A stretch of DNA of 64,000 bases from positions 1 to 64,000 of the forward strand of contig MEHQ01003017.1 in NCBI GenBank assembly GCA_008828725.1. The letters run 5' to 3'. Every line of letters begins with the position of its first letter. The first letter of the stretch is position 1. The position numbers and the translations under genes are program-made. This document shows positions 47,191 through 57,580 of the stretch, piece after piece. The DNA comes from Saccharina japonica (Eukaryota; Sar; Phaeophyceae; Laminariales; Laminariaceae). The notes below the pieces were generated by a model. The model was not told where the DNA came from, searched no databases, and saw nothing but the letters and a program-made list of their open reading frames with translations.

Positions 47191-50100
47191 ATGGACGCAG
47201 GGGATGAGTTCTTCACGGGAGGGGAGGAAGTTCCGACTGCCGAAGGGGCTCCCGAGGTACGGTGTCACGGTGTCTTTTTCTGGTGTCTATATGCGTGGAT
47301 AACTCCTCGAAATGGTCCGCCTGTCCGTATCCCATGCCTCGGCCTGCTGCAGCTTTGGCCGGTAGCGCAGCACTGCGCGTCACGTGTTAATGGAGTGCCT
47401 CGAGGTTAAAAGCACCCTTTTGTTGTTCGGTTTGATTGATTCGTTCCGCGTTTTTTTCTTGCGTGGTGTTTTGTCCTGCCAGTCTTTTGGTTTGCGAGTC
47501 TCCGTCTCTCGCTCGTCTTGTCTTGCCGGGTATTTTCTTTTGTACTGAGACGCTTGGACACGTCAAGAGTCAAGAGTATACGAGTATATCCAGCAGGCAT
47601 CTTGTCGGCCTTGGCCCGTGGGGTGGCGGCACGTGCCCACCCAAGCGAGGCTGCAATTGGTCGTCGACTTGCGTTTTCTTGGTTCGCGGTGTAGCGGTGT
47701 GTCTCGTGGAACATTGACTTTGCGCCGTACCAGTACATATGATACGAACGATGCCATACAATCAGTTTTCAGATGTTCCAATATGTTCTGATACACACAG
47801 GAAGCTACGAAAGGCAATGCCTCATGCGTCGTGATGCGTCGTGGTGTGGCCCACGCAAGCAACCACCGACCATGCCATTTGCGCCGCAGTCCTCCCGCAG
47901 TTTCGCTTTGTTATCACATCCACACGTCGCATTTGTTCATCATACGTACGAGTTTCTAACTTTGATGTCGCTATTTCATAGAAATCGGGACGGGACGACG
48001 GGACCCCTTTCGAGTTGCCTGAAGCGTCCGCCGTATATATCATATATGCCTTCCACGACCATCGCACACAAGTTGACGACAGTTACAAATATCTTACAAA
48101 TATCCTGCTCACAGAGTTAGGAGTAGAGTTCCTATTTTGCGACTGCTTACAAATAACCCTAACTTACTTAAATTCTTAGACGAACCTGACCATCCTTTGG
48201 TCTGCGGATCTCTCCCGCCACTGACCGCCTTTCCGCGCGTTTTCTTCGCCGAGGCGTGCCCCGCCTCGCCTGCAACGCCCGGCTTAGCAGATCCACCCGC
48301 TCGGCGCCGTAGCGCCTGCGCGAGGCCCTAACGTCCAGATCTACGGCGAGATCTTATATCATATTATATATAGAACTACTCTGTAACTATAAAGTTGTTT
48401 GGGCTGGTCGGTGTTACTTGCTTGCCCGGTTGCTTGTCCGGTGGCTACTTTTTCTGGTTCTCTAGCTTTCGAGAGCTTTCCTTACGTTCTTTGTTCTTTC
48501 CCGGTGGCTACGTACGGGTAGCTGGTATGATATGATACGAGGAACGAACGCCTGCTGCTGTGTTAGAACTCCCTTTTCAGCTCGCGACAAAGACACCCCC
48601 GGGAATTCAAGTTAACCGCAACCCCGAAGGGGAGCCTTGTACATACTGTCACCAGGAATGCGGTGCCTGGTAGTCTCGTACTACGACTGATACTAATACG
48701 ACGAGTATTAAAAAGTACAGTTGATTACGATCGGATTGACCTTCTGCTGGTATTGGGTGTGTGAGTTGGTGGGTGCATCGGCTGCCCACCTCTGTCTCTC
48801 CTCTCTTTTGTTCCCGTACTCGCTTCGTACCGAGCTACGGCTAGAGTAACTAGAGTAACTAGAGTAACTAGAGTAACTAGAGTAACTAGAGTAACGGAGG
48901 TAGTGTTCGTAGCAGCAATATCACGGCGGCTCTATCGTCCTTGGCATGTCGGCTTAAGGGGTGCGGATCGAGAACAGAGGCAACCAGTGGATGCTACAGA
49001 TAAGACCCAGGCCCCAGGCATTGCACGTCCAGCCCTGTCTACTCGATATTTTCAGCTGTATATTTTCTAACTGGTGCTGTGACACCGGGCAATGTTTACG
49101 AGTATATACCTTGTAGTGGATGTCGACGGGTAGAAAGGAAGGTTTAATGTGAAGAACACACACAGTACTGAAACTGTACTGTATCTAACCGCTGGCACAA
49201 GCTGTTCATACAAAAGCCAGGTAACATATCAGATCAGTGTATAAGCAGCAGCAACAGTAAGTAGCGGTACATTTACGTCACGAGTATTCAGTACAGGACA
49301 CCTAATAAGAAACAGGCTGATAAGAAAGCCAGGCTGAGATTCGGAGGGAAATACGAAATTCGGGGGTCGTTATCTTGAAATTAGCGTAGAAAGCACCCTC
49401 TCTCAAATAAGAAATCCAGCCTGGACCAGATTTACTGTTTCTTATTGGGTGTCATGTACTGTACCGGTAGCTTTTTACACAAGGGTTCTTCTTTGGTGCG
49501 GGCATGTTACAATTACGTCGTAGAGCATTAGAGCGGGTGAGGGCTTGTGAAGTTGTGGCGTTTATAGCGTATTATCGCTCCGCTGTGGTTGTAAGCGTAC
49601 TCGTCCTGTCTGTGTTGATTGTTGATACCACCTACCACCTACCTGGGATGTTGCATGTTTTGATGTTTTTGTTTATACAGGCAGCACGTGCATGTACATC
49701 CATATATAATGTATGAAAATATGATAATATGCTGACTGACTGGTTGGGGGTTGTTACCGGTCAAACCCTCCGCACCTCTACGAGTACATTTCGAAACTCG
49801 GGTATTTCGATACAGCACAGCAGTACAGGACACCTACTGTAATAAGAAACTGTAAATCTGGTCCAGGCTGGATTTCCTATTTGAGAGAGGGTGCTTTCTA
49901 CACTAATTTCAAGATAACGACTCCCGAATTTATTATTTTTCTCCAAATCTCAGCCTGGCCTTCTTGTTAGCCTATTTCTTATTAGGTGTCCTGCACTGTA
50001 CTCGGCTATTTCAATACTGGGGTATTTCGGTACTTGGGTATTTCCTCGATACTCGATCCAGCAGTACAGCAGGTACGAGCCCATTTTAAGGGAGATAAAG

Positions 50101-53100
50101 ACAAGCGATAAAGACAAGCGGTATATACGTACTGTAGGTGACTTCACGTGTCTGCGCACCGTTGTTGCCCACTATAAGGGGCCCGTACCGACTCTGATAA
50201 GGGACGTCGGCATAGGGACCTCCAACCCCGAACGCATTGGCTCCGCAGGACCTGCACAGGCATGATGGGCCAAACAGCCGACAGTCACGCAGCCAGCAGC
50301 CAGCCGGCCACCAGCCACTGCCACAACATACACAAGAGAGACAGTGAACATAGAAACAGAGAGACGCGGCGCTTGTTTGTTTCGCAATACAACCCAGCAG
50401 TACATCAGTACAGCACACATCAGTACGTAGTCGCAGCAGTGGACGTGCCTACCTACGTGCGTACCTCCCGACCGCTTGTCATTTCCGTAGACACGACCCC
50501 TTGATGCGCCATGTGCAATCTCCATGTGTACAGTACATGGCATATATTGTACCAGGTACCTTGTATATAGTCTCCTGAAAAGAAAAACACTCACTATTAA
50601 TACCACAAGCCAATCACTGCGTGAGTTATTAATGGACAACCAGTTTTTTTTTTCATGCAACCAGGTACAGTACCTTGAACTGGTACCAGGTATGCCTCGG
50701 GGTCGCAATTGCCAAGGCAAGCAACAAATGAGTATGCCCCCCCCCTCCCCCCGCTTGGTTCAAGCAATGTCTACCCGACATGCTCCGTCCCGGTAGAGGG
50801 TCTATGGTCACACGACTACGGCCATGCATGACATGAGTACACCAAATGAAGCACCCCCCCCCGCTTGAATAGCGCCTGCGCTGTGTTGCTGATGACGAGC
50901 AGGGCGGTGACAACCACATATTATAAGAACCGGGACACTGACCCCCCCCTCCCCCCCCGGCCACTTGAATAACGCCTGCGCTGTGTTGCTGACGATGACG
51001 AGCAGGGCGGTTACAATGACATAGGAACCGGTGAGTACGGCGCGAACGGTGAGTACGGAGGCGACTTCAACGCGGGGGGGTTCGAGCAGCAGTCTAACGG
51101 AGAGGTGCAGTCCAACGGTTTCGACAACGGAGGGGGCTTTCAGCAAGACCACATGGTGCGTGCGGCGTTGACTACACCGGCATACCAGTACCTATTGTTG
51201 TACCAGTACGCTACTGCTGTAGTACCAGTACCTATTGTTGTACCAGTACGCTACTGCTGTAGTACCAGTACCTATTGTTGTACCAGTACGCTACTGCTGT
51301 AGTACCAGTACCTACTGTTGTACCAGTAGGCTACTGCTGTAGTACCAGTACCTACTGTTGTACCAGTAGGCTACTGCTGTAGTACCAGTACCTACTGTTG
51401 CGGGCAGCCGGCACTATAGAGGGACCACTGCTGTATTCGATGTATTGAATGTATGCAGTGTGTAGGTGAGACCAATATGCTACACCACTGCTGTACGTAG
51501 TCTTCACTTTTGTAGTCGATTTCCCCTTATGTAAAGGGGTTCACACAGCGGACAGATAATCTTACAGATAGATCATGATCTAGATCCTTCAGGGAAGATA
51601 TGTTCCTGATCTGTATTATCTGTATGATCTGTGTGATCTAGCTCCTGTTGCTGGATGGGAGCCGTATAAGCTGCACGATTTAGTACGGACATATACTCGA
51701 TTCCCAATGTATGATGTAGATCCTTCAGGGAAGGTAGATTCCTGATCTGTATGATCTGTATGATCTGTGATCTAGATCCTGTTGCCGGGTGGGAGCCGTA
51801 TACTCTGCATGATCTAGGACATGTTTCTTGGGTTGGACCTGTACTTGAACAGATCCTGCACAACATCTTAGAACGGCAGCTTAGGATTTAGATAGTCCAG
51901 ATGATCTGCAGATGATCTGTATGATCTGTAGATGATCTATCTGCCAGACGTGTGAAACGGTTATAACCCCCTTACAGCCCTTAAATTGGGACTGCAGTCC
52001 CGTTGTGGGGACAGTAAATCACTTGGAATTAGACTACGTATAGTAATATTTTAGGCATATGTACGTACAGTGCACTATTACGGAGGGCCATAGTAAACGC
52101 TAATAAATAGGACCAAATATTGTGCGTAAAAATAGGGAAACATGCAGGTTTTTGATTGTACCGTAGGCCCAGTATTACTATAGCCCCCCGTAATTGTAGA
52201 AGGGTCATAAAGGGGGCGAATAGGCAACAAAAAAGTGGCGCGCCTGACGCCGCCTCTTCTCGCACGTACGATACCGACCGATACCGACCGGTTGACGTAT
52301 ATACCGACGTGTCAAATGTACCGACGTGCTTTCCTTTCCCTCCCGTACAGGGTTACGCTAACCTGGAGGAGCCAGCCGGCGGCAACGGTGGCACCGGGAT
52401 GGGGGACATGCCGGACATGGGCATGCCGGCGCCGGAAGACGTGGAGCCTAGCGCACTCGAGTGAGACGGGGTGTTTTCTGATTGGCACTTGACACATGGG
52501 TAGACACATGAGTAGACACATGAGTAGACACATGAGTAGACACATGAGTAGAAACATGGGTAGATACATGCACAAATGTATATATATATATACGAGGGCG
52601 GTTCACGGGTCGGATCAAACATCGCGGGTCAGCTCGGGTCGGGCCGGGCAAGGGCGACCCGACCCGACCCGTGAGAATGTTGAGAACCAACCTCCTGTCC
52701 TGTCCCGACCTGACCTGACCTGACCTACCTGACCCGACCCGACCCGACCCGACCCGTGAGAGTTTAGAAATTTCTGACCCGACCCGCAGGTCGGGTCACT
52801 GACTCGTGAAGAACCCTGGTATACTATTATAGGTTAGAGGTTTGTGTAGCTCTTTACATACTCTACATACCCTGGTATCTCTCTGTCTCTTGTCCTCCCC
52901 ATTCTGTACTTCTCTCCATCCCCGCCCCGCCCCCCCCGCTTGTGTATACGGGGGCTGCATGGACGTTTGCACGGTTCAACATTTGTTTTTGAAGTGTACT
53001 TGACTTTAAACCCTGACCTTAATTCCTATATAATAACCCTATGTAATAACCCTAAAATGCCGACCGACTGGGAAATTTCTCAGAACGTTCTAAGATGCTT

Positions 53101-53762
53101 GGTAGATTTCGAGGTGTTCGTTTAGACTGTCACCGATGTTCTAGAAGCGGGACCAAGTCGTATGCCGTGCTGCTGAGTATCAGTACCTTTTGTATCGATT
53201 GCCAAATGCAGTTCGTCGTACGTGTTTTTTTTTTTTTTTTTTTTTTATGTGGCAAGGTGCAAGGTTGGGTGGCAGCCTGGATGCCGTGAAATCGAACGCC
53301 CCTAGCGTATTCATATTAACGTTTTTTTTCGGGCCTGCCCTCCCTGTGTGTGTCGCTGGGTATCTCTTATGATTTGAGGTTATTCCTTGACTGCGTGCGA
53401 TATATATCTACAACTGTAGAATGTTTTGTTGTTGTTTTCTTCCTTAGTTTCTATGCGATGATGCTTTGAAGCAGACGATAACACCTTGGCCCCTACCACC
53501 CTGGCAGTAACGAGATTGATTGGATTGGTTGAATTGATTGGATTGACTGGATTGATTGGGTGGGTTGATTGGATTGATTGGAAGGCTTTGTCTATGGTAG
53601 GAAGGGCTTTGCTTATGGTATGAGAAGCTACTATAGCTTTACACTTCAGACGTCTGTCTGCCTGTCTGTCTGTCTGCCTGTCTGTCTGTCTGCCTGTCTG
53701 TCTGCCTGTCTGTCTGCCTGTCTGTCTGTCTGTCTGTCTGTCTACCTGCCTACCTGCCTGCA

Positions 53763-53828
<66 letters not shown>

Positions 53829-56362
53829 CCTGCCTGCCTACCTGCCTGTCTGTCTGTATGTCTTTCAGCGATTTCATGGAGAGGTGGCGGGCGAGTCTTG
53901 TGGAGAAAGCTGCCCTGGAGGCCGACGTGAAGGCGGCTGCTCTCGACGCCGCCAAGGCAGACCTCGAGACTCACAGCGTCGAGAGAGCCGCAAACAAGGA
54001 GGCCAAGATGGCCCGAAACAGGGAGCAAGAGCAGGTGATCAACTCGACGAAGCCATTGTGGCCGCAATACCCGCGGTAGCCGTGATACCCGCGATACCCG
54101 CAGTCGCCGCGATATCCGCGGTAGCAGTGATACCCGCGGTAGCCGTAATACCCGCGTTAGCCGTGATACCCGCGATACCCGCGGTCGCCGCAATACCCGC
54201 GTTAGCCGTGATACCCGCGATACCCGCGGTCGCCGCAATACCCGCGTTAGCCGTGATACCCGCGATACCCGCGGTCGCCGCAATACCCGCGTTAGCCGTG
54301 ATACCCGCGATACCCGCGGTCGCCGCGATATCCGCGGTAGCCGTGATACCTGCGATACCCGCGATAGACGCGGTAGCCGTGATACCCGCGGTAGCAGTGA
54401 TACCTGCGATACCCGTGATACCCGCGGTTGCCGAGATACCCGTGGTAACCGTGATAACTGCGATACCCGCGGAGACCGTGATGCCCGCGGTAGCTGTGAT
54501 ACCCGCGGTTGCCGTGATACCCGTGGTAACCGTGATACCTGCGATAGCCGCGATACCCGCGGTAGCCATGATACCCGCGGTAGCCGTGATACCCGCGGTA
54601 GTCGTGATACCCGTGGTAACCGTGATACCTGCGATACCCGCGATACCCGCGGTAGCCGTGATACCCGCGGTAGCCGTGATATCCGCGGTAGCCGTGATAC
54701 CCGTGGTAACCGTGATACCTGTGATAGCCGCGATACCCGCGGTAACCGCGATACCCACGGAAGCCGCGATACCCGCGGGATTCGCGATACTCGCGATGGG
54801 CGCTGCAGCCGCGATGACGGCGAACGCATCCCGCTCTTGTCGTCCTGCAGGCTACTGTGCTACTGTGCTACTGTGCTAGGATGTGCTTACTGTAGTGGGG
54901 TATGTACTCCGAGGGACACGGGTACCAAACTTGGTTGTACCCGAGTGCCCCCAGAGTATATTGTTTTGGTACCCGAGTACCCCCAGAGTATATGGTTTGG
55001 TACCCCAGAGTATTACCAGGTATACCCTGCGTGGTATATACTCTGGGGGGCACGGGTACGATGCCTGGTTGTACCCGAGTACCCCTAGAGTATATGTTTT
55101 GGTACTCGAGTACCCCCAGAGTGTATGATTTGGTACCCGGGTCCCCCAGAGTATATGCCCTACTTGGTACTGGTGTGTACACCGGGTACCAAACCTGGTT
55201 GTCCCCGAGTAGCCGGGTACCCCAGTTTTGAATGGGAGCATTCTATGTATTCATCACCCGGGTGGTGCTGGTGGTGGAGGTGGCGGTGTGGACGTTGCTT
55301 TTCGTTTGGTGGTGATAGGAGCAGAACTCCGTGCCATCCGGTTAAGCTTGATGAAGTATACTCCTTTGGTAGGGGGTGTGAGTTGGCTTACTTCACTACT
55401 GACTTAGTAGTGTGGCGAGGGTAAGCCAACCAACTGGCTTGCCGTATCACACGGGCGATAAGCTATCACACCGTGTGATAAGATAACACACTGTAACAGT
55501 ACCGTATACTGTATTCAAGATATTTAGTAGTACAATAAGACGCTGCCCCCCCCCTGAGACGTTTTTTTTCCGAGCCGAGTTCCTCCAAAGCACGCCTCAG
55601 AGGGGTGCTGGCTTACGAAGAGGGGGCAAGCACGCACGACGAAAATGGTGCGGCTTTGGAAAGACCTCGAGGAGATGTGTCCATAGACTCATTCATCGGT
55701 CGGCGTTTGTACCTACTGTACCTTCCCTCCCTTCCTCGCCATTGCCCCCTCCCCATTGCCGACGAAATCAGCTCCAAGACACTCACTCGCTCGATAGGGG
55801 TGTGTTAATCTTACCACCCGTCGAGCCACAAAGGCTCCAGTTAGACACGTACAGAGACGCAGAACACCGCAAGTGACCGCGCGCAACTATTACGTTTATC
55901 GTATTACCCAGCCGAATGTCTCTTATTACTCAGCCCACCAATAACGAGTCGGTAATTTTTTGTCAGCCAACGCACAGCCCTGCCCTTTTAGTGTCCCTTT
56001 AGTCTCGGGTTGTTACTCTTGTACGAAAGTTACCGCAAATTACCGCACGCAAATTACCTAGCCGACTCATAGCTAGTCGGCAACTTTTTATCAGCCAAGG
56101 CACAGCCCTGCCCTTTTAGTGTCCCTTTAGTCTTGTGCCTCATTTGACGTTTTTTTTTTGTCCTCGTACGTATCCACCCCCCCATCGTTTTTTTTCTTGT
56201 TTCAAGGTTTTCCTGGAGCAGCTGGAAGGGGAGCTCGAGAGCGAGAACCCATGGGAGAGGGTCGTGAGCCTTGTGGACACGCAGACGGAGATCGTGGAGG
56301 ACTACAAGGACACCGGCCGGATGACATCGATCCTGATCCAGCTTAAGAACGACCCTCTCGAC
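47191..56362 (+). CDS. CLC: Clathrin light chain, multi-exon, last few residues undetermined
   Basis: Binds the clathrin heavy-chain hub and regulates coat assembly on vesicles. Exons 47191-47256, 51006-51155, 52351-52460, 53869-54034 and 56207-56362 join in consistent phases to about 216 residues. The N-terminus is acidic (MDAGDEFFTGGEEVPTAEG), followed by a Gly/Asn/Gln-rich stretch, an acidic Met/Pro segment, then DDFMERWRASLVEKA and a long Ala/Lys/Glu helix, the heavy-chain-binding coiled coil. The last exon holds NPWERVVSLVDTQTEIVEDY and GRMTSILIQLKNDPLD, the conserved C-terminal motif. The TGA at 52462-52464 in exon 3's frame lies in the intron: GTGAGA at 52461 is the donor and restores the frame. 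After 56362 either a tiny final exon follows or the frame reads on to the stop at 56446. The second exon could start at 51003. Confidence 0.86.
48358..48640 (+). repeat. Family B dispersed repeat, copy 2
   Basis: Matches 23222-23495 in order, with small indels (TATAGAACTACTCTGTAACT, TTGCTTGCCCGGTTGC, GTTAGAACTCCCTTTTCAG, CCCGAAGGGGAGCCTTGTA). It lies in the first clathrin light chain intron. Confidence 0.75.
48847..48897. repeat. AGTAACTAG short tandem array
   Basis: Six units of TAGAGTAAC in the first clathrin light chain intron. Confidence 0.85.
49289..49461. mobile_element. Family F MITE, copy 1, 27 bp inverted ends
   Basis: The left end CAGTACAGGACACCTAATAA continues to GAAACAG. The right end, reverse-complemented, is the same 27 bases with two mismatches. 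The length is about 173 bp, without an ORF. No convincing target-site duplication was seen. Confidence 0.78.
49821..49998. mobile_element. Family F MITE, copy 2, inverted relative to copy 1
   Basis: About 178 bp with the same CAGTACAGGACACC ends. Its interior (GTCCAGGCTGGATTTC, TTGAGAGAGGGTGCTTTCTA) is the reverse complement of copy 1. The two copies lie 360 bp apart and could form a long hairpin. Confidence 0.78.
50735..50850 (+). repeat. Family A repeat, short 3' copy
   Basis: Has CAAGCAATGTCTACCCGACA, TGCTCCGTCCCGG, then GGTCTATGGTCACACGACTA and a C-run. A partial family G end (AGCAACAAATGAGTATG plus C-run) sits directly before it, so the two families are chained here, in a clathrin light chain intron. 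Confidence 0.7.
51180..51400. repeat. 40 bp tandem repeat after a clathrin light chain exon
   Basis: Five units of ACCAGTACCTATTGTTGTAC followed by CAGTACGCTACTGCTGTAGT, beginning 25 bp downstream of the donor of exon 51006-51155. Confidence 0.9.
51539..51958. mobile_element. Family C TIR element (MITE-like), GATC-rich
   Basis: Begins GTTCACACAGCGGACAGATA and ends in the inverse of GTTTCACACGTCTGGCAGAT, an imperfect terminal inverted repeat. The interior is two tandem copies of a block with CTAGATCCTTCAGGGAAG, TTCCTGATCTGTA and GGGAGCCGTATA. It has no coding capacity and lies in a clathrin light chain intron. Confidence 0.7.
51966..52213. mobile_element. Family D end followed by a complete family E element
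   Basis: A D-type end (GGACTGCAGTCCCGTTGTGG) is followed by a compact E element at 52078-52195 whose ends TTACGGAGGGCCATAGTAA and TTACTATAGCCCCCCGTAA are inverted repeats. GTAGAAGGGTCATAA closes the composite. Confidence 0.6.
52495..52570. repeat. 12 bp array, ACATGAGTAGAC
   Basis: Five to six units starting 35 bp after the donor at 52461. GGGTC and CCCGA pentamer arrays follow at 52610-52770; a similar (GGGTC)n is at 37425-37470. Confidence 0.88.
53655..53855. repeat. TCTG tetranucleotide array forming the acceptor tract
   Basis: (TCTG)n with CCTG and TACC variants, ending 13 bp before the CAG acceptor of clathrin light chain exon 53869-54034. It therefore supplies the pyrimidine-rich tract. 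Confidence 0.9.
54060..54790. repeat. GATACCCGCGGTAGCC minisatellite (18 bp unit)
   Basis: About forty units of GATACCCGCGGTAGCCGT and variants, starting 25 bp downstream of the donor at 54034. The unit length is a multiple of three and lacks stops, so several frames stay open on both strands. Confidence 0.92.
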
Positions 56363-56519
56363 GTGAGCGTTCCAGCCACCCCGGCCGCATGCATAACCTT
56401 TTTGGGGGAAAACTGCTTGTTGATTAATTTTTTTTTGGCAAGATAGTTCTCGCGGTACCTCTGCTGTAGTACCTCATAGTATTTGGGGGAGGGGCGGCGG
56501 TGGTCATTGGTTGCTTGCC

Positions 56520-56700
56520 TTAAGCCTTTTTGACTATTGACCACGCATCCCTTTCGAGACGGAGCACCGCTCCTACTCCTGAAGGGAACACCTCACAACT
56601 TTTGGGCGCTCATTACGGTTTTTCCATATGTATCTCACATTTTCCTACTCCTGAAAGGAACACCTCCCAACTTTTGGGCGCTCATTACGGTTTTTTTCCC
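56520..56700 (-). repeat. Family G repeat, inverted copy
   Basis: Contains TTGACCACGCATCCCTTTCG and AGACGGAGCACCGCTCCTAC, then two copies of a unit with ACTTTTGGGCGCTCATTACG. It is the reverse complement of sequence at 40660-40760. It lies just beyond the clathrin light chain coding end and may form part of its 3' UTR. Confidence 0.7.
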
Positions 56701-57119
56701 CATGTGTATCTCACTTTTTTGTTTTGGCTCATCTTACTAATCCCCTTCCTGTTTGGCCTGTTGTGGCCACCATGTTCCTCCTAGCATAGTATTATTAGGG
56801 GACAAAATTCTTGGAATGTTTTTGTGATGTTTTTTGTTTGTTTCTTCCGTTTTTTCAGTGCTTAGTTGGGGACAATTTTTAGCTGGAATTTTAATGTAGT
56901 ATTGTTCGCGGTGCCTCTTACTATTAATAGTACAGTATGTATGTAGTAGATGGGGAGAAAACTGACGTGGAATTTGAGCCGAGTCTGCTTTGCAAGTACG
57001 TTTGATATCATACTGTATACGTATTCGAAGGGTTGAATGGGTTGCAGCGGAGGCCTTCACGGCAACGACTGACCTGGCCTTCCCACTTACCTCTACACCC
57101 ATCTTTCTATTGGGGCTGT

Positions 57120-57580
57120 TCATCGACTGTTCATTGGCGGTGTTCGTTGTCTCTGTCCGTTGGCTGTGTATTGGATGTGTCCGTTGGCTGTGCCCATTGG
57201 CTGTGTGCGTTAACTGTCGGCTGTGCTCATTGGCTGTATATTGGCCGTCCATTGGCTGTTCTTCGGCTGTCTATTGACTGTCCATTGACTCTCCGTTGTC
57301 CGTTGGCTGTCCGTTGGTTGTCCATTGGTTGTCCATTGGCTGCCCGTTGGCGGTCCGTTGGTTGTCCATTGACTGTGTCCATTGGCTGTCCATTGGCTGT
57401 ATCCGTTGGTTGTCCATCGGCTGCCCATTGCCTGCCCATTGCTTGTCCACTGCCTGCCCACTGCATGCCCATTGCCTGCCCACTGCCTGCCCATTGCCTG
57501 CCCATTGCCTGCCGATCGTCTGTGCCCATTGCCTATGTCCATTGGCTGTGTCCATTGGCAATCCATTGGCTTCCGATCGA
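57120..57580. repeat. CATTGGCTGTCC-type degenerate repeat
   Basis: Units of about 11-12 bp (TTGGCTGTCCATTGGCTGTC, later CATTGCCTGCC). Confidence 0.88.

Noticed and set aside
53578..54879. 433-codon plus-strand frame rich in Val, Ile, Pro and Ala, and matching long frames on the minus strand
   Set aside because: It runs through the TCTG array, a real exon in another frame, and the 18 bp minisatellite. The repeat unit is a multiple of three without stops, so the openness is a composition artefact.
55605..55808. 67-codon plus-strand frame with acidic start inside a clathrin light chain intron
   Set aside because: Inserting it would not match the phases of exons 53869-54034 and 56207-56362, which already join well.
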